Virus record (IMG/VR): IMGVR_UViG_3300045996_001016
Span: 1-29,709 of that record
Direction: 5' to 3' (one strand)
DNA length: 29,709 nucleotides
Source of the DNA: a virus
The notes under the pieces were generated by a model, which saw only the letters and a list, made by a program, of their open reading frames with translations, made no database searches and was not told the DNA's origin. The position numbers were made by a program, and so were the translations under genes. Each line of letters opens with the position of its first letter. Position 1 is the stretch's first letter. This document shows, piece after piece, positions 1 through 8,713 of the stretch.

Positions 1-1846
1 TGGTTGTCGAGTCGCTGGCCCGGTTGACGTTGTCGTCGCCGCGCCACGACGCCGTTATCAGGTCGGAGCTCGTGATCGCCAAGTACGGGTTGCGAACCGT
101 CGTGCTCGAGTTGCCGCAATGGAACATCACGCGCGCAGAGCCGCTGGCGGTGGGACGCCCGGCCGCGATCACGACACCGCTGTCGCCGTCCGCGAAGTAG
201 GACGTGTTGATGTTCAGGTACGTGCCCGACGCGGCGCTGAACTGCAGCGCGTAGCCGTTGACGGTTGCAACCAGAGTCGGAGCCAGCGAGTTGTCGTTCT
301 GGCTCGCGAAGCCGTCGCCGACAACCGCGTTGATGCGGCGCACCTTCTGACCAACCGACGCAGGGATCGTTCCGGCCGCGTCGGTGAAGCAATTGCTCGG
401 AGCCGGATCGAACAGGAGCCCACCAGCGACCGAGGCGGCGGCGGCGATCGCCTCGTCTTCTACCCAGTCGCCGGTCTGGCGCATGTGGTACTCGAAGATC
501 GCCAACTCAGTCGGCTTCGGCACCCAGTTGTCCGGACCGGTTGGCCCAGGGTAGACGAGCTTGTAGTGCAGCGCGTAGGTGCCGGCGTTGTCGGTGTTCT
601 GGTGCCACTGCCACCAGGTGTATGGGATGTTGTGCGCGTTCAGTGACGACAGCACTCCGCACATGCCCGTGTAGCCGACGTTGTCAGTCGTGTCGCCAAC
701 GCCGTCGGCATTCACGTCTCCGATGTCGCCGACGGTCTCGCGCCCCACCTGCTGCTGGAACAGGCCGACGTTGTAGGCCAGCCGCAGCGTGCGAAGCGAC
801 TCGGTGAACGAGTTGATCGTTCCCTCGCCGTTGACCTTGCCGGTCAGGTAGTCGCAGGTGACCGCGTAGTCGTTGCGCTCCGGCAGGATGATGTCTTCGA
901 GGAAGTTCGCGCCGTAGCTGGCCCGAGGTCCGATGAGGAACGGGGTCCGCGCGTCGACTTCGCGGATGTTGTCCATCAACTCGCGATAGACATTGCGCAC
1001 GAGCTCGTTGTGAGACGAGTTTGAGTCGTGCTGCAGCGGCTCGGCCAGCGGCTCGAAGTAGAGGATGCGGTCGAAGGCGAGCAGGTCTTGCACGACGCTG
1101 CGCACCATGACCTTCCACTCGGCGAATTTCGTGGCGCCCTCGACGCTCTCTTCGAAGAAGTTGGGCGTGCCGTTGCCCAAGCCCATCTTGCCGGCGCCGT
1201 TGTCGCTGTCGAAGACGAAGCCGATCCAGATTCCCTGCGCCTCAAGCCACGCAACTTCCTGCAGCATCTGCGCGCGGTGCGCCGGGCTCAGGTAGAAGTT
1301 CTCGGGGTCCGGGTCGTAGGAGTCGACGCCAGCGCCATAGCCGTCGCCGCCCCACCAGCGAACGCCGACCAGCCGCACCACTGTGGCGCCAAGCGCCTTG
1401 ATGGCGGCCGCATCGGGCTCGAAGTTCTCCCCCCATGTACCCTGGTTGACGCCGCGCAGCACCAGTGGCGTGCCGTTCTCGTCCAGCCATTCGCCGGTGG
1501 CACTGATGGACGCCCGGATCGCGCCAGTGGCCAGATAGCCGGCGCTGTCCTGCGTGACACCGAGCCTGGCGCCCGTGTTCGTGGCGACGCCGCGGATCTT
1601 GATCGTCTTGCCGACGTCCGACTGCTGCACCTCGTACGGAGGCGCGCCGACGCTCACGTCATCGACGAGGACCAAGTAGGTGACGGTGGGCTCTGGGTAG
1701 CCTGTGACAGTTCCGCCGGTGTAGGTGACGTTTGCGCCGGCATCGGCTGCGGTGACTGCTGGCGCCACCGTCCACACCGGAGCGGTGTACTGGTTCAGGC
1801 GTGACAAGAGCCGCGCCAACAGGGCGCGGGAGAACGGCGCTGCCAT
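1..1846 (-). CDS. Tail protein with GH5-like glycoside hydrolase domain (3' end outside window)
   Basis: Reading from ATG at 1846 the frame stays open for 615 codons to the window edge, so the C-terminus is missing. Residues 1-110 form an Ig-like or linker region rich in T, V, G and P. Residues 128-134 read LVLRGVN, the classic start of a GH5 (cellulase-fold) TIM barrel, followed by a VVRLVGVRWWG strand. FEPLAEP at 264-270 lies where GH5 enzymes carry the acid/base motif (usually NEP). VGLFQQQVGRE at 360-370 lies where the nucleophile strand is expected, and YTWWQWH matches strand 8. After the barrel a CFTDAAGTIPASVGQKV stretch resembles the lead-in to a lectin-like (LamG/ConA) domain. It is the last gene visible in the late operon, 3 bases after the tail-fibre-like gene. 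A role in binding or cleaving surface glycan is inferred. Because NEP is replaced, it may be only a binding domain. Confidence 0.75.
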   Translation of the reverse strand, partial: MAAPFSRALLARLLSRLNQYTAPVWTVAPAVTAADAGANVTYTGGTVTGYPEPTVTYLVLVDDVSVGAPPYEVQQSDVGKTIKIRGVATNTGARLGVTQDSAGYLATGAIRASISATGEWLDENGTPLVLRGVNQGTWGENFEPDAAAIKALGATVVRLVGVRWWGGDGYGAGVDSYDPDPENFYLSPAHRAQMLQEVAWLEAQGIWIGFVFDSDNGAGKMGLGNGTPNFFEESVEGATKFAEWKVMVRSVVQDLLAFDRILYFEPLAEPLQHDSNSSHNELVRNVYRELMDNIREVDARTPFLIGPRASYGANFLEDIILPERNDYAVTCDYLTGKVNGEGTINSFTESLRTLRLAYNVGLFQQQVGRETVGDIGDVNADGVGDTTDNVGYTGMCGVLSSLNAHNIPYTWWQWHQNTDNAGTYALHYKLVYPGPTGPDNWVPKPTELAIFEYHMRQTGDWVEDEAIAAAASVAGGLLFDPAPSNCFTDAAGTIPASVGQKVRRINAVVGDGFASQNDNSLAPTLVATVNGYALQFSAASGTYLNINTSYFADGDSGVVIAAGRPTASGSARVMFHCGNSSTTVRNPYLAITSSDLITASWRGDDNVNRASDSTT

Positions 1847-1849
1847 GCG

Positions 1850-2854
1850 TCAGGGCTCCAGGTAGACGGCGTAGCCGTGCAGGGAGAAGGAGTCCGCCGC
1901 GTTAGCGCTCGAGATGCCGAAGTTGACGTTCATCGCCAACGACGTATCGAAGTTCGTGCTGCGGTCGGCGTAGGACGACCCGACAGCCGTGCTGTTCTGC
2001 GGTGAGACCACGCCGTTTGACAGGTACGTCGTAGCCTTGCCGGAGGAGAACGCGCCGATCATGGCTGGGCCATCGATGCGAGCGACGTGGTTGTCGGTCG
2101 CGTTCAACACGGTTCGCAGCGCAACGGTGTCAGAAGACGAGTTCGTCGTGCCCAGCGTCACGTCAAAGTTGGCTGTGGCCGTGGCACCTGAGCGCCTGGC
2201 ATAGGCGCGGATGTAGATCTGGCTGTGCGGCGTGATGAGGCCGGCCGGGATGGCGGCGGCGGCAGGAAGCGTGAACGCGTGCGTCGCCGCGCCGGTGAGC
2301 GGGCCAGCGAGCGGCGCGGCATTCGTGCCCCAGCGCTGCACCAAGCACAAGCGTCCACCAGTCGGGCGCCAGTAGGTGCCGTCCCAGGTGAACAGCGTGC
2401 CTGGCGTGTTGCCAACGTCAGTGATGCGTTTGATCTGTCCGGTGAAGTCGCCACTGCCGCGGCTTGCCCAGGCGACGGACTCGAACGGGTCGACGCTGAC
2501 CTTCTTCCAGACGTCGGCCGTCGCATCGAAGTAGGCGATGTCGCCCACAACCCAGGTGGAGATGCCGTCCAGCGTTGTGCTGCCGGCCGTCGTCACGACG
2601 AAGGCGGTGTTCGTGGCGTTGCCAGTGCCGCTCGCAAGCGCCGGGCTGTTGGTGTTCGCGTTCCATGCGGTCGGCACGCCCCAGGCGTTCAGCTCGGACA
2701 GGTAGGAATGACGGTGAACGTGACCGGCATCGGACACGTCGCCGGTGCTCCCGGGCGCCGCGGTGCCAGGCGGCTGCGCGTCGTCCGTGCTGATGTTGGT
2801 TGCGGCCCCGCCGCCGCCAAGCGAAGGGAAGGCGTAGTTGTTGCGCGTTGCCAT
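1850..2854 (-). CDS. Tail-fibre-like structural protein
   Basis: 334 aa. The N-terminus has a glycine run followed by PPGTAAPGSTGDVSDAGHVH, which resembles the 'P-G-T-A-x-G-x-S-x-x-A-S-D-x-x-H-V-H' segment common in phage tail fibre and collar proteins. The rest is rich in S, T, A and G and predicted beta-rich, ending in a section (NFDTSLAMNVNFGISSANAA) typical of a virion beta-structure domain. It sits between a small virion protein (1-base gap on the upstream side) and the GH5-like tail protein, in the late operon. The exact position in the particle cannot be read from sequence. Start ATG at 2854. Confidence 0.6.
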   Translation of the reverse strand: MATRNNYAFPSLGGGGAATNISTDDAQPPGTAAPGSTGDVSDAGHVHRHSYLSELNAWGVPTAWNANTNSPALASGTGNATNTAFVVTTAGSTTLDGISTWVVGDIAYFDATADVWKKVSVDPFESVAWASRGSGDFTGQIKRITDVGNTPGTLFTWDGTYWRPTGGRLCLVQRWGTNAAPLAGPLTGAATHAFTLPAAAAIPAGLITPHSQIYIRAYARRSGATATANFDVTLGTTNSSSDTVALRTVLNATDNHVARIDGPAMIGAFSSGKATTYLSNGVVSPQNSTAVGSSYADRSTNFDTSLAMNVNFGISSANAADSFSLHGYAVYLEP

Positions 2855-2855
2855 G

Positions 2856-3170
2856 TCAGCGCGCTCCGGCCGAGCGGACGATGCACACCGTGTCGGCGCT
2901 GATGGCCGTGCAGCGGTAGCGCAGGCGAACCGGCACGTTGATACCGGTCAGGACGTCGACCGCAGACGTGGTGCCAGACGGCGCCAGCGTGCACACCTCA
3001 TACCAGCCGGTCAGGCCAGCCGGGTCGGCGGTGGCGTCGACGACGACAGTGGCGCTGACGGCGCCGGTGCCAAGCACTTCGGCCGAATGCGTCCAGGTTT
3101 CTCGGTTGCCCAGGTCGTTCTGCAGTTCGCTGGTGCCGGTGGCGGCGAACCGCTCGCTCAGATTGATCAT
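2856..3170 (-). CDS. Small virion-module protein, unknown
   Basis: 104 aa, starts MINLSERFAATGTSELQNDL and is mostly predicted beta strand with many T, V and A residues, as in a small head or tail decoration protein. Its ATG at 3170 overlaps the stop of the preceding gene (ATGA), so the two are probably translationally coupled. I do not recognise a family. Location between capsid-side genes and tail-fibre genes suggests a virion component or head-tail connector. Confidence 0.6.
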   Translation of the reverse strand: MINLSERFAATGTSELQNDLGNRETWTHSAEVLGTGAVSATVVVDATADPAGLTGWYEVCTLAPSGTTSAVDVLTGINVPVRLRYRCTAISADTVCIVRSAGAR

Positions 3171-3520
3171 TGCGCGACCTCCGCGAGCTTCTTGCGCAGG
3201 GCCTCGCCCTTGGCGTTGGGGTGGAATCGGATGCCGCGCTCGGTCAATGCGTCGCGCAAGGCTTGCAGCTCGTCTGTCTCTTGATCAGCCGGCGATTGGT
3301 CTGGCAGCGGCGCGGTGCCGGTTGCCTCTGTGCCGTCGTCGTAGACGCGCGTCTCGACAACCAGTTCGGGCGCAATCGCCCATGAATCGGTGTGCTGCAG
3401 CAGTCGCTTGCAGACTTCGACGTCCTCGATCTCGCGAACCTCGCCGGGCACCCAGGGCACACCCGAGCCGGCGATGACGTCCTCTTGCGACGGCTTCTTG
3501 CCGACGTAGGAAATGCGCAT
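3167..3520 (-). CDS. Small protein with C-terminal HeH/SAP-like helix-extended-loop-helix, head-tail region
   Basis: 117 aa from the ATG at 3520 (MRISYVGKKPSQED). This start has a strong AAGGAGAG ribosome site 8 bases upstream. The in-frame ATG 15 bases further up has none. The N-terminal half has short beta segments. The C-terminal 30 residues (LQALRDALTERGIRFHPNAK onward) look like the HeH/LEM-SAP fold often appended to small phage head or tail proteins. It lies directly behind a strong intrinsic terminator, so its expression depends on readthrough or antitermination. Function unknown. Confidence 0.65.
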   Translation of the reverse strand: MRISYVGKKPSQEDVIAGSGVPWVPGEVREIEDVEVCKRLLQHTDSWAIAPELVVETRVYDDGTEATGTAPLPDQSPADQETDELQALRDALTERGIRFHPNAKGEALRKKLAEVAQ

Positions 3521-3530
3521 GGGGCTCTCC

Positions 3531-3570
3531 TTCAAAGAAAAAGCCCCAAGGGCCCGAAGGCCGAGGGGGC
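3531..3570 (-). terminator. Intrinsic terminator with UUCG tetraloop
   Basis: On the minus strand the sequence forms GCCCC-CTC-GGCC-TTCG-GGCC-CTT-GGGGC followed by TTTTTCTTT. The inner GGCC/GGCC stem is capped by a C(UUCG)G tetraloop, the outer 5-bp stem is perfect, and the U-tract is long. It sits between the 148-aa virion gene and the 117-aa gene inside the late operon. Confidence 0.85.
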
Positions 3571-3596
3571 GAAGGCTTCAGCGAGGAAGCTGCGGA

Positions 3597-4043
3597 TCAG
3601 GGAATGCCGACGACTTGGCCGGAGGCCTGCACGTGAATGGCAGGGGTGCCGGACGTGCTGGTCGGAGCGGTCACGCAGGTGATCGTGATCTCGATCGGCT
3701 CGGTCGTGACGAACGGCTCGAACACGATCTCCTGCCACGACGTGGTCGCGGCGCGCAGAAGCGTTGCGTCATCGCTGAAGAAGTCCGCGTCGGTCAGCGT
3801 GCCGCCGGCCAACTTGGTGCGATAGCCCCAGTCGGTGACCAGGGTCGTCGCCGAGTCGAAGTCACCGCTGTAGTAGCGCAGGCGGTCGAGGCGAACGCCG
3901 GCGGGGACCTCCAGCAACACGACCACATCCGTCGCGACGAGAGTCGCGGTGGGCGTGACCTTGTTGTTGTCGCTCCACGTGTTGCCGTAGGCGGCCGTGT
4001 TGTGCTGGCCGCGGCCAGACTGCACACCTTTGTAGGTAGCCAT
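3597..4043 (-). CDS. Virion protein downstream of the major capsid protein
   Basis: 148 aa beginning MATYKGVQSGRGQHNTAAYG. It is predicted beta-rich and has no cysteine cluster or membrane segment. It follows the major capsid gene by 27 bases and is followed by a strong terminator, so capsid protein and this protein may be the two most abundant products of the same transcript. That would fit a decoration, head-stabilising or minor capsid protein, but I do not recognise a family and the role is inferred from position only. Confidence 0.65.
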   Translation of the reverse strand: MATYKGVQSGRGQHNTAAYGNTWSDNNKVTPTATLVATDVVVLLEVPAGVRLDRLRYYSGDFDSATTLVTDWGYRTKLAGGTLTDADFFSDDATLLRAATTSWQEIVFEPFVTTEPIEITITCVTAPTSTSGTPAIHVQASGQVVGIP

Positions 4044-4070
4044 GGTTGATTTCCTTTCGTGTGGGCCGGC

Positions 4071-5384
4071 TTAGTTGCCGACCGTGCGGACAGCCGCGTC
4101 GATGACCATCACGCCGTGGTCGGTCGGCTCCAAGTTGCCGTTGGCGTCACGGAACGAGAAGCGCAGCTTGGTTTCGCCACCCATCCACTCGCCCATCGCT
4201 TCGTGCTTGGAGTCGTAGTCGTAGGTACGCTCCTTGAACGAGGCCGTGGTGCCAGACGACGTGTTGTTGCCTTGGATCACCGCGAACGCTTGCGCGCCCA
4301 TCAGGATCGAGCGCGACACGCGGAAGCCGGCGGTCAGCGAGCCGTTGACGGTCACGTCGGTCTCGGTGGCCGTGTAACGGTTGGCCGAGGTGATGTGCTT
4401 GCACGTCGAGCCGGCCGTGAACACGATGGCGTGTTCCATCGGGCGGATCAGGATGCCGTTCCACAGACCGACTTCGCCCATGAACAGCGGGTGGCGGTTG
4501 GCGCCCATGAGGGCGCCGCGCTCCATCGCCGCGGCTTGCCACGCGCGGATGTTGTTGCCGCTCGTGGTGTCGCGCTTGAGCATCGAGTACGCGACCGGGT
4601 CCATGTACAGCACGCCCTTGATCGGCGAGTAGTTCGCCGCTGGGTCACCCGGGATGCGGATCGGCTGCAGCTTGAACTCGAGCGAGTCCAGCAACTCGAC
4701 CAGCGCGTCGACCACGTTCAGCTTCCACACGTCGGTGGAAGCGATCGAGGCCAGTTGCGCGCCGCCCTGCGTCAGGTCCGAGCCGTTGATGACGTAGTGC
4801 CGGTTGTAGGTCGGAGCCAGAACCGGGTTGATCATCTTCGACGCGAAGTCGCCGGCGGACGATTGGGCGACCGTCTTGATGTGCCAGGACTTGCCGATCT
4901 GCTCGCCGCGCGCACCGGCCAGGTGGACCAGCGTGCGGTTCCACAGCAGGCGCGGGAAGTAGCCCATCAGTTGGGCCATCGCCATCGAGCGCAGATTGAT
5001 CTTGGTGCGCTGGTCGATCATCGTGCCGGGAACGGCGTTGATGACCTTCGAGGCCAGATCGATCTTGGCGTCCATCGACGAGATGTCGACGTTCTCGCCT
5101 TTGCCTTCACGCATCTGGTCACCCATGATCGGGTCACCGCCGAGCGTGTCGTAGGCCTCGATGGTCACCATCGTGCCGGTCTTCTTGGCCGACAGATCGG
5201 TGACGAGAACACCCGGCAGGCCGGGCGAAGACTGCTGCTTCACGATCGACTCGGCGCCCGATTGCGTCGGGGCCTTGCCAATCAGAGGCGTCAGGTCGGT
5301 TGGCGCCTTGATGGCGACGGCGGTGAGAGCAACGCTCTCTTTCACCAGTGCGTAGTTGCTGGTGTCTTGAACAACGGTGGTCAT
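4071..5384 (-). CDS. Major capsid protein, N4-gp56 family
   Basis: 437 aa. It matches the N4-gp56 type of HK97-fold capsid protein: an early VTIEAYDTLGGDPIMGDQMR segment (the 'L-x-G-x-G-V-x-G-D' region of the family), then IDLASKVINAVPGTMIDQRT and the central WNRTLVHLAGARG, a signature of this family around residues 150-162. The length is typical. A ribosome site GAGGTTTGAA precedes ATG 5384. It lies just after the scaffold-like gene and before a virion gene, the usual order. It would assemble the icosahedral head around scaffold and portal. Confidence 0.85.
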   Translation of the reverse strand: MTTVVQDTSNYALVKESVALTAVAIKAPTDLTPLIGKAPTQSGAESIVKQQSSPGLPGVLVTDLSAKKTGTMVTIEAYDTLGGDPIMGDQMREGKGENVDISSMDAKIDLASKVINAVPGTMIDQRTKINLRSMAMAQLMGYFPRLLWNRTLVHLAGARGEQIGKSWHIKTVAQSSAGDFASKMINPVLAPTYNRHYVINGSDLTQGGAQLASIASTDVWKLNVVDALVELLDSLEFKLQPIRIPGDPAANYSPIKGVLYMDPVAYSMLKRDTTSGNNIRAWQAAAMERGALMGANRHPLFMGEVGLWNGILIRPMEHAIVFTAGSTCKHITSANRYTATETDVTVNGSLTAGFRVSRSILMGAQAFAVIQGNNTSSGTTASFKERTYDYDSKHEAMGEWMGGETKLRFSFRDANGNLEPTDHGVMVIDAAVRTVGN

Positions 5385-5406
5385 TTCAAACCTCAGGATT
5401 CAGTGG

Positions 5407-6468
5407 TCAGACGTTCACTCCCACCGAGCGCATCAGTTCCTCGACTGACATTCCCATCGCGACGTCAACCGCCTTGCCGACAGGAACGCCAAGCAACGGG
5501 TCCGCGCCAACCTTGGGCGGGGATCCGTTGAAGTCGCTGATGCCAGGCTTGGGGGCTTCCGCCACGACGGGTGCGGCGGGGGTGGTGGGCTGTGCCGGCG
5601 CTGCAGGGGGCGTCGGCGCCGCGGGAGCGGCTGCGGCCGGGGCCGCGGGTTTGGACGGCGCAGGGACTGCGATGCCGACCTCGTCGGCAACGCGCTTCTC
5701 GACCTCGGCGAATCGCTCGCTGAGCGACTTGACGGCCCACGTCGGATCCGCCTGCAAAGCGGCGTCGACTTCCCGCGCCCGTCCCCAAAGGAGAGGGCTG
5801 GATGTCTGCCACTTCACGAGCAGTGCGTGGTTGTCGATCTCAGCTTGGACTGCCTGTCTCGCCTGCTCGGGGGTCTCGACCGGCACAGCCGCAGCGGGTT
5901 GCTTGCGGGCCTCGGTCACCTCTGCCATCAGGCGGTTCTGGCTCTCCATCAACTCGGCCATTTCCGGGAAGTCCGCTTTGAGCGCTTCGATGCGCTCCTT
6001 GCTGAACTGCTCGGTCTTGGCTCCAGGCGCTGGATCGGCCTTGCCGGCCTTCAGCGCTTCGACTTGCTTCTGCAACTCTTGGTTGGTGGCCTCGAGCTGT
6101 TGAGCTCGGCGTTGCGCTTCGAGTGCTGTGGTTCGTGTCTGGGCGAGGACTTCGAACGGGATGACCCGCTTTCCGTCACGCGTCAGGACGCCATCCACCG
6201 CTTCGGTTGCTTCGGTCTTCTCGGCAGCGGCGGGCGGCTCGCTGCTTGCTGCGACCGGCGGCGCAACAGCGGCAGGCGCTTCGGCCGGGGCCGGTGCTTC
6301 TGCGGGTGCTGCGACCTGTGCGGTCGGCTGGCTTTCGCCCTGGGGCGCTGTGGCGGCTGGCGGGCTCGCGATCTCGTCGGCGTACAGCAGTTGCTGGTAC
6401 GTCTCGGGATTCGTGAAGTCCACTCCACTGCCAAGCGCATCGAGTTTCGATGCAAGGTCTGCGGTCAT
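5407..6468 (-). CDS. Capsid scaffold-like protein
   Basis: 353 aa. The N-terminal third and the C-terminal quarter are long low-complexity tracts of A, P, E and Q. The middle (about residues 110-190) is a charged predicted coiled coil (LEATNQELQKQVEALKAGK) and the C-terminus is short and ordered (MGMSVEELMRSVGVNV). This architecture and its place between portal and major capsid protein are those of internal scaffolding proteins that guide procapsid assembly. Scaffold sequences diverge fast, so the family is not assigned. ATG 6468 has AGAGGAAA 8 bases upstream. Confidence 0.7.
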   Translation of the reverse strand: MTADLASKLDALGSGVDFTNPETYQQLLYADEIASPPAATAPQGESQPTAQVAAPAEAPAPAEAPAAVAPPVAASSEPPAAAEKTEATEAVDGVLTRDGKRVIPFEVLAQTRTTALEAQRRAQQLEATNQELQKQVEALKAGKADPAPGAKTEQFSKERIEALKADFPEMAELMESQNRLMAEVTEARKQPAAAVPVETPEQARQAVQAEIDNHALLVKWQTSSPLLWGRAREVDAALQADPTWAVKSLSERFAEVEKRVADEVGIAVPAPSKPAAPAAAAPAAPTPPAAPAQPTTPAAPVVAEAPKPGISDFNGSPPKVGADPLLGVPVGKAVDVAMGMSVEELMRSVGVNV

Positions 6469-6504
6469 CTGCCATTTCCTCTTTGTCGCGGAGGCGCGAA
6501 ATGC

Positions 6505-6540
6505 GAAAGGCCCGCGCGGATTGCTCCGAACGGGCCTTTC
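6505..6540 (-). terminator. Hairpin between portal and scaffold genes, probable terminator
   Basis: A perfect 10-bp inverted repeat, GAAAGGCCCG (6505-6514) and CGGGCCTTTC (6531-6540), with a 16-base loop. On the minus strand the stem ends in CCTTTCGCATTTCG, so the U-tract is short. It lies in the 126-base gap after the portal stop. It could terminate, pause or protect the 3' end of the portal mRNA. Confidence 0.6.
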
Positions 6541-6594
6541 ATGGGTGCCGGCTGCTACTCATCCACCAGGGCCGGCGCCCGGTGGGGAGAATCG

Positions 6595-8709
6595 TTACGC
6601 CCTCGCGGGCTCCTGCTGTTGGCCAGCCGCGCGCTTCAACACGCCGCTGATCAACTCGTCCTCGGTCGGCTGCGTCGCAATCGCCTCAGCCTCGGCCGCG
6701 GTCTTCAACGTCTGCGCTTGAGCGAGGTCAGCCTGCCGCTGCGTGAGCAGGGCTTGAACCTGCGTGAGCACGGCCTTCGTCTGGTTCAGCGTGGCACTGC
6801 TTTCCTTGACGGCCATCTCTGCGGCCATGGCGCGCTGGTTCGCTTCCGCGAGCACAGCCTGTTGCTGCGCCTGCTGCTGCTCCAACTGAGCCTGCATTTC
6901 CTCGTCAGCCATGTCACCAGGCTCAGGAACGCCCGCTTGTTTGCGCAGCCACTTCGCGTACTCGGCGCGGTGCTCCAGGTCTCCCGACTCCAACAGGGCG
7001 GGAATCAGCACCGCCTGCGCGATCGGGTTGTTGCCGACCGACTGCAGCGCTTGACCCAGGAACACCTGCTGCTGCTGCTTGAATGCCGCGGTGGCCGGCA
7101 CGTCGCCAAGCGCCACCTTGACCTGGGCGTCCTCGACCGAGTTGATCGGCAGGCCGGCCTTGTCGGTGCCGTTGAGCGTCACGACGCGGCGCTTCTTGCC
7201 GCTGCCGACCTCGACGGGCATGTTTGGCGTCTGGTGGTCTTGCACCATTTCGCACACCAAGGCATCGCCGACCATCTGGCGGCTGTTGCGGTAGTTGTCG
7301 CCCGTCTCGCCCAGGCTTGCGAGCGACTGCTCGACCAAGCTGTTGAGCGCAATGCCAGACTCCGCACCGACGCGATTGCCGCCGAACTGCGGGCCGTACA
7401 GCCCCGGCTGGTCCTGAATCAGCAGCTTGGCGTTCTCCATCACTTGCGACTGCTCGGCGCTCAGCGCCATGTTGGTCTCGATGCGCAGCGCGTTGACCCC
7501 GTTCAGACGGTTCTTCTTCAGGACGAACATCGCATCCGGCCGCATCGCTTCGCGCGCCAGGTCGACGAGGTTGTTGTAGCGCTCGTCGAGTGCGTCTTCA
7601 TCCACGAAGATCTGCTTGGCCTTGAGCAGCCACAGCAGACGCGAGCGGCGCTCGTTGAACTCGTCCTGCGGCTGGATCATCCCGTGCACGAGGCCGTAGG
7701 GGCTGGCATCGTCGTCGCAGCGGTAGCAGATGAACGGCACCAGCGGGAAGTGTTGACCCGGCAGTTCGTCGTCGTACAGGCGCCACGGGCCGGCGAACAT
7801 CGCCCGGCGCATCACGTAGCCCGGGCCGCGCATCAGCTTGGCCGCGCCGCGCACTGCCGCGGCGACGTGGAACGGGTTCTTCGGGTTGAAGCGAATCCGC
7901 TTCGTGCCTGACACCAGCGCCACGACCTCCTTGTGCTGCTTGTAGTAGACGCAGTACAGGCGGATGCGCTTGCGCAGGCTGTTGTCGAGCCACTCCTCTT
8001 GCGAGCGGCTGAACGACCGGCGGGTCGTGTCGATGTCTTCGAAGTTGCCCTGACTCGCCGTGATGGTGCGGCTCATCGCGTCTGTGATCGGGCCCGATCC
8101 GACGCCCATGTCCAGCAGGTTGCGCGCCTCTGGCACCAACACCCGCACTTCATCTACATCGGCCCAGCGCTGGCGCAGCATCCACGTCGCGTCGGACAGG
8201 TCTGCCTGCTTGGCGCGCCAGTCCCACCACACCTCGTTTCGGTGCACAGCCTGCACGCGGTACGGGTAGGCCAGCGGGTTCGGGCTGCGGTCGACATGCA
8301 CCCAGCCAATGCCGGTGCGCAGCATCGACGAGTAGGCCTCGCTGATGGCCATGTCGGTCTTGGCCTCGCGCTGCGCCTCGTGCAGCTTCTCGCTCAGCAC
8401 CGTGGCCACTTCGCTGAAGGCGTCCGAGTCGGGCGAGACCTTCCAGTTCAGCCGGCTCTTGGCCTCCTGTCCCAGCGCGCCGTTGATCGTGCGCTGGATC
8501 AGGTTCACGATCACCAGCGGCTCGCCGGTGTCCTGGCTGCGCATGACGCGCTCGGCGCTGGCCTGCTTGTGGTCGTAGTAGTCGGCGCACTTGTCGGCCG
8601 AGTCTCGCCACCTGGGCTCGTTCTCGACGTCACCAAGCAGCCGCTCGAGGTCGGTCAGCGGCATGCCGCCGCTGCGGCCGGCTTGGTCGCGGCTGTTTGC
8701 GTTCATCAT
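6595..8709 (-). CDS. Portal protein, P22-like
   Basis: 704 aa, the length expected for P22-type portals. N-terminal RWRDSADKCADYYDHKQ, then IVNLIQRTINGALGQEAKSR and AISEAYSSMLRTGIGWVHV are the conserved beginning of podoviral P22-like portal proteins. The C-terminal 120 residues are rich in Q, A and E with a long predicted coiled coil, like the barrel and crown end. The dodecameric portal forms the unique head vertex through which TerL pumps DNA. The start is either ATG at 8709 or the next codon. No strong ribosome site is seen, and the preceding gene ends 4 bases upstream, so coupling is likely. Confidence 0.85.
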   Translation of the reverse strand: MMNANSRDQAGRSGGMPLTDLERLLGDVENEPRWRDSADKCADYYDHKQASAERVMRSQDTGEPLVIVNLIQRTINGALGQEAKSRLNWKVSPDSDAFSEVATVLSEKLHEAQREAKTDMAISEAYSSMLRTGIGWVHVDRSPNPLAYPYRVQAVHRNEVWWDWRAKQADLSDATWMLRQRWADVDEVRVLVPEARNLLDMGVGSGPITDAMSRTITASQGNFEDIDTTRRSFSRSQEEWLDNSLRKRIRLYCVYYKQHKEVVALVSGTKRIRFNPKNPFHVAAAVRGAAKLMRGPGYVMRRAMFAGPWRLYDDELPGQHFPLVPFICYRCDDDASPYGLVHGMIQPQDEFNERRSRLLWLLKAKQIFVDEDALDERYNNLVDLAREAMRPDAMFVLKKNRLNGVNALRIETNMALSAEQSQVMENAKLLIQDQPGLYGPQFGGNRVGAESGIALNSLVEQSLASLGETGDNYRNSRQMVGDALVCEMVQDHQTPNMPVEVGSGKKRRVVTLNGTDKAGLPINSVEDAQVKVALGDVPATAAFKQQQQVFLGQALQSVGNNPIAQAVLIPALLESGDLEHRAEYAKWLRKQAGVPEPGDMADEEMQAQLEQQQAQQQAVLAEANQRAMAAEMAVKESSATLNQTKAVLTQVQALLTQRQADLAQAQTLKTAAEAEAIATQPTEDELISGVLKRAAGQQQEPARA

Positions 8710-8713
8710 GGGA

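Noticed and set aside
1-2854. Possible diversity-generating retroelement variable region in the tail genes
   Set aside because: No reverse transcriptase or second near-identical template repeat is visible in the window.
4059-5531. Long plus-strand open frame (490 codons) opposite the major capsid gene
   Set aside because: It mirrors the capsid gene on the other strand. Its product is Arg/His/Val-rich with no domain, typical of antisense frames in GC-rich DNA.
5827-7911. 694-codon plus-strand open frame opposite portal and scaffold
   Set aside because: Antisense shadow with Leu/Arg/His-rich repeats and no ribosome site. The minus-strand portal is clearly recognised.
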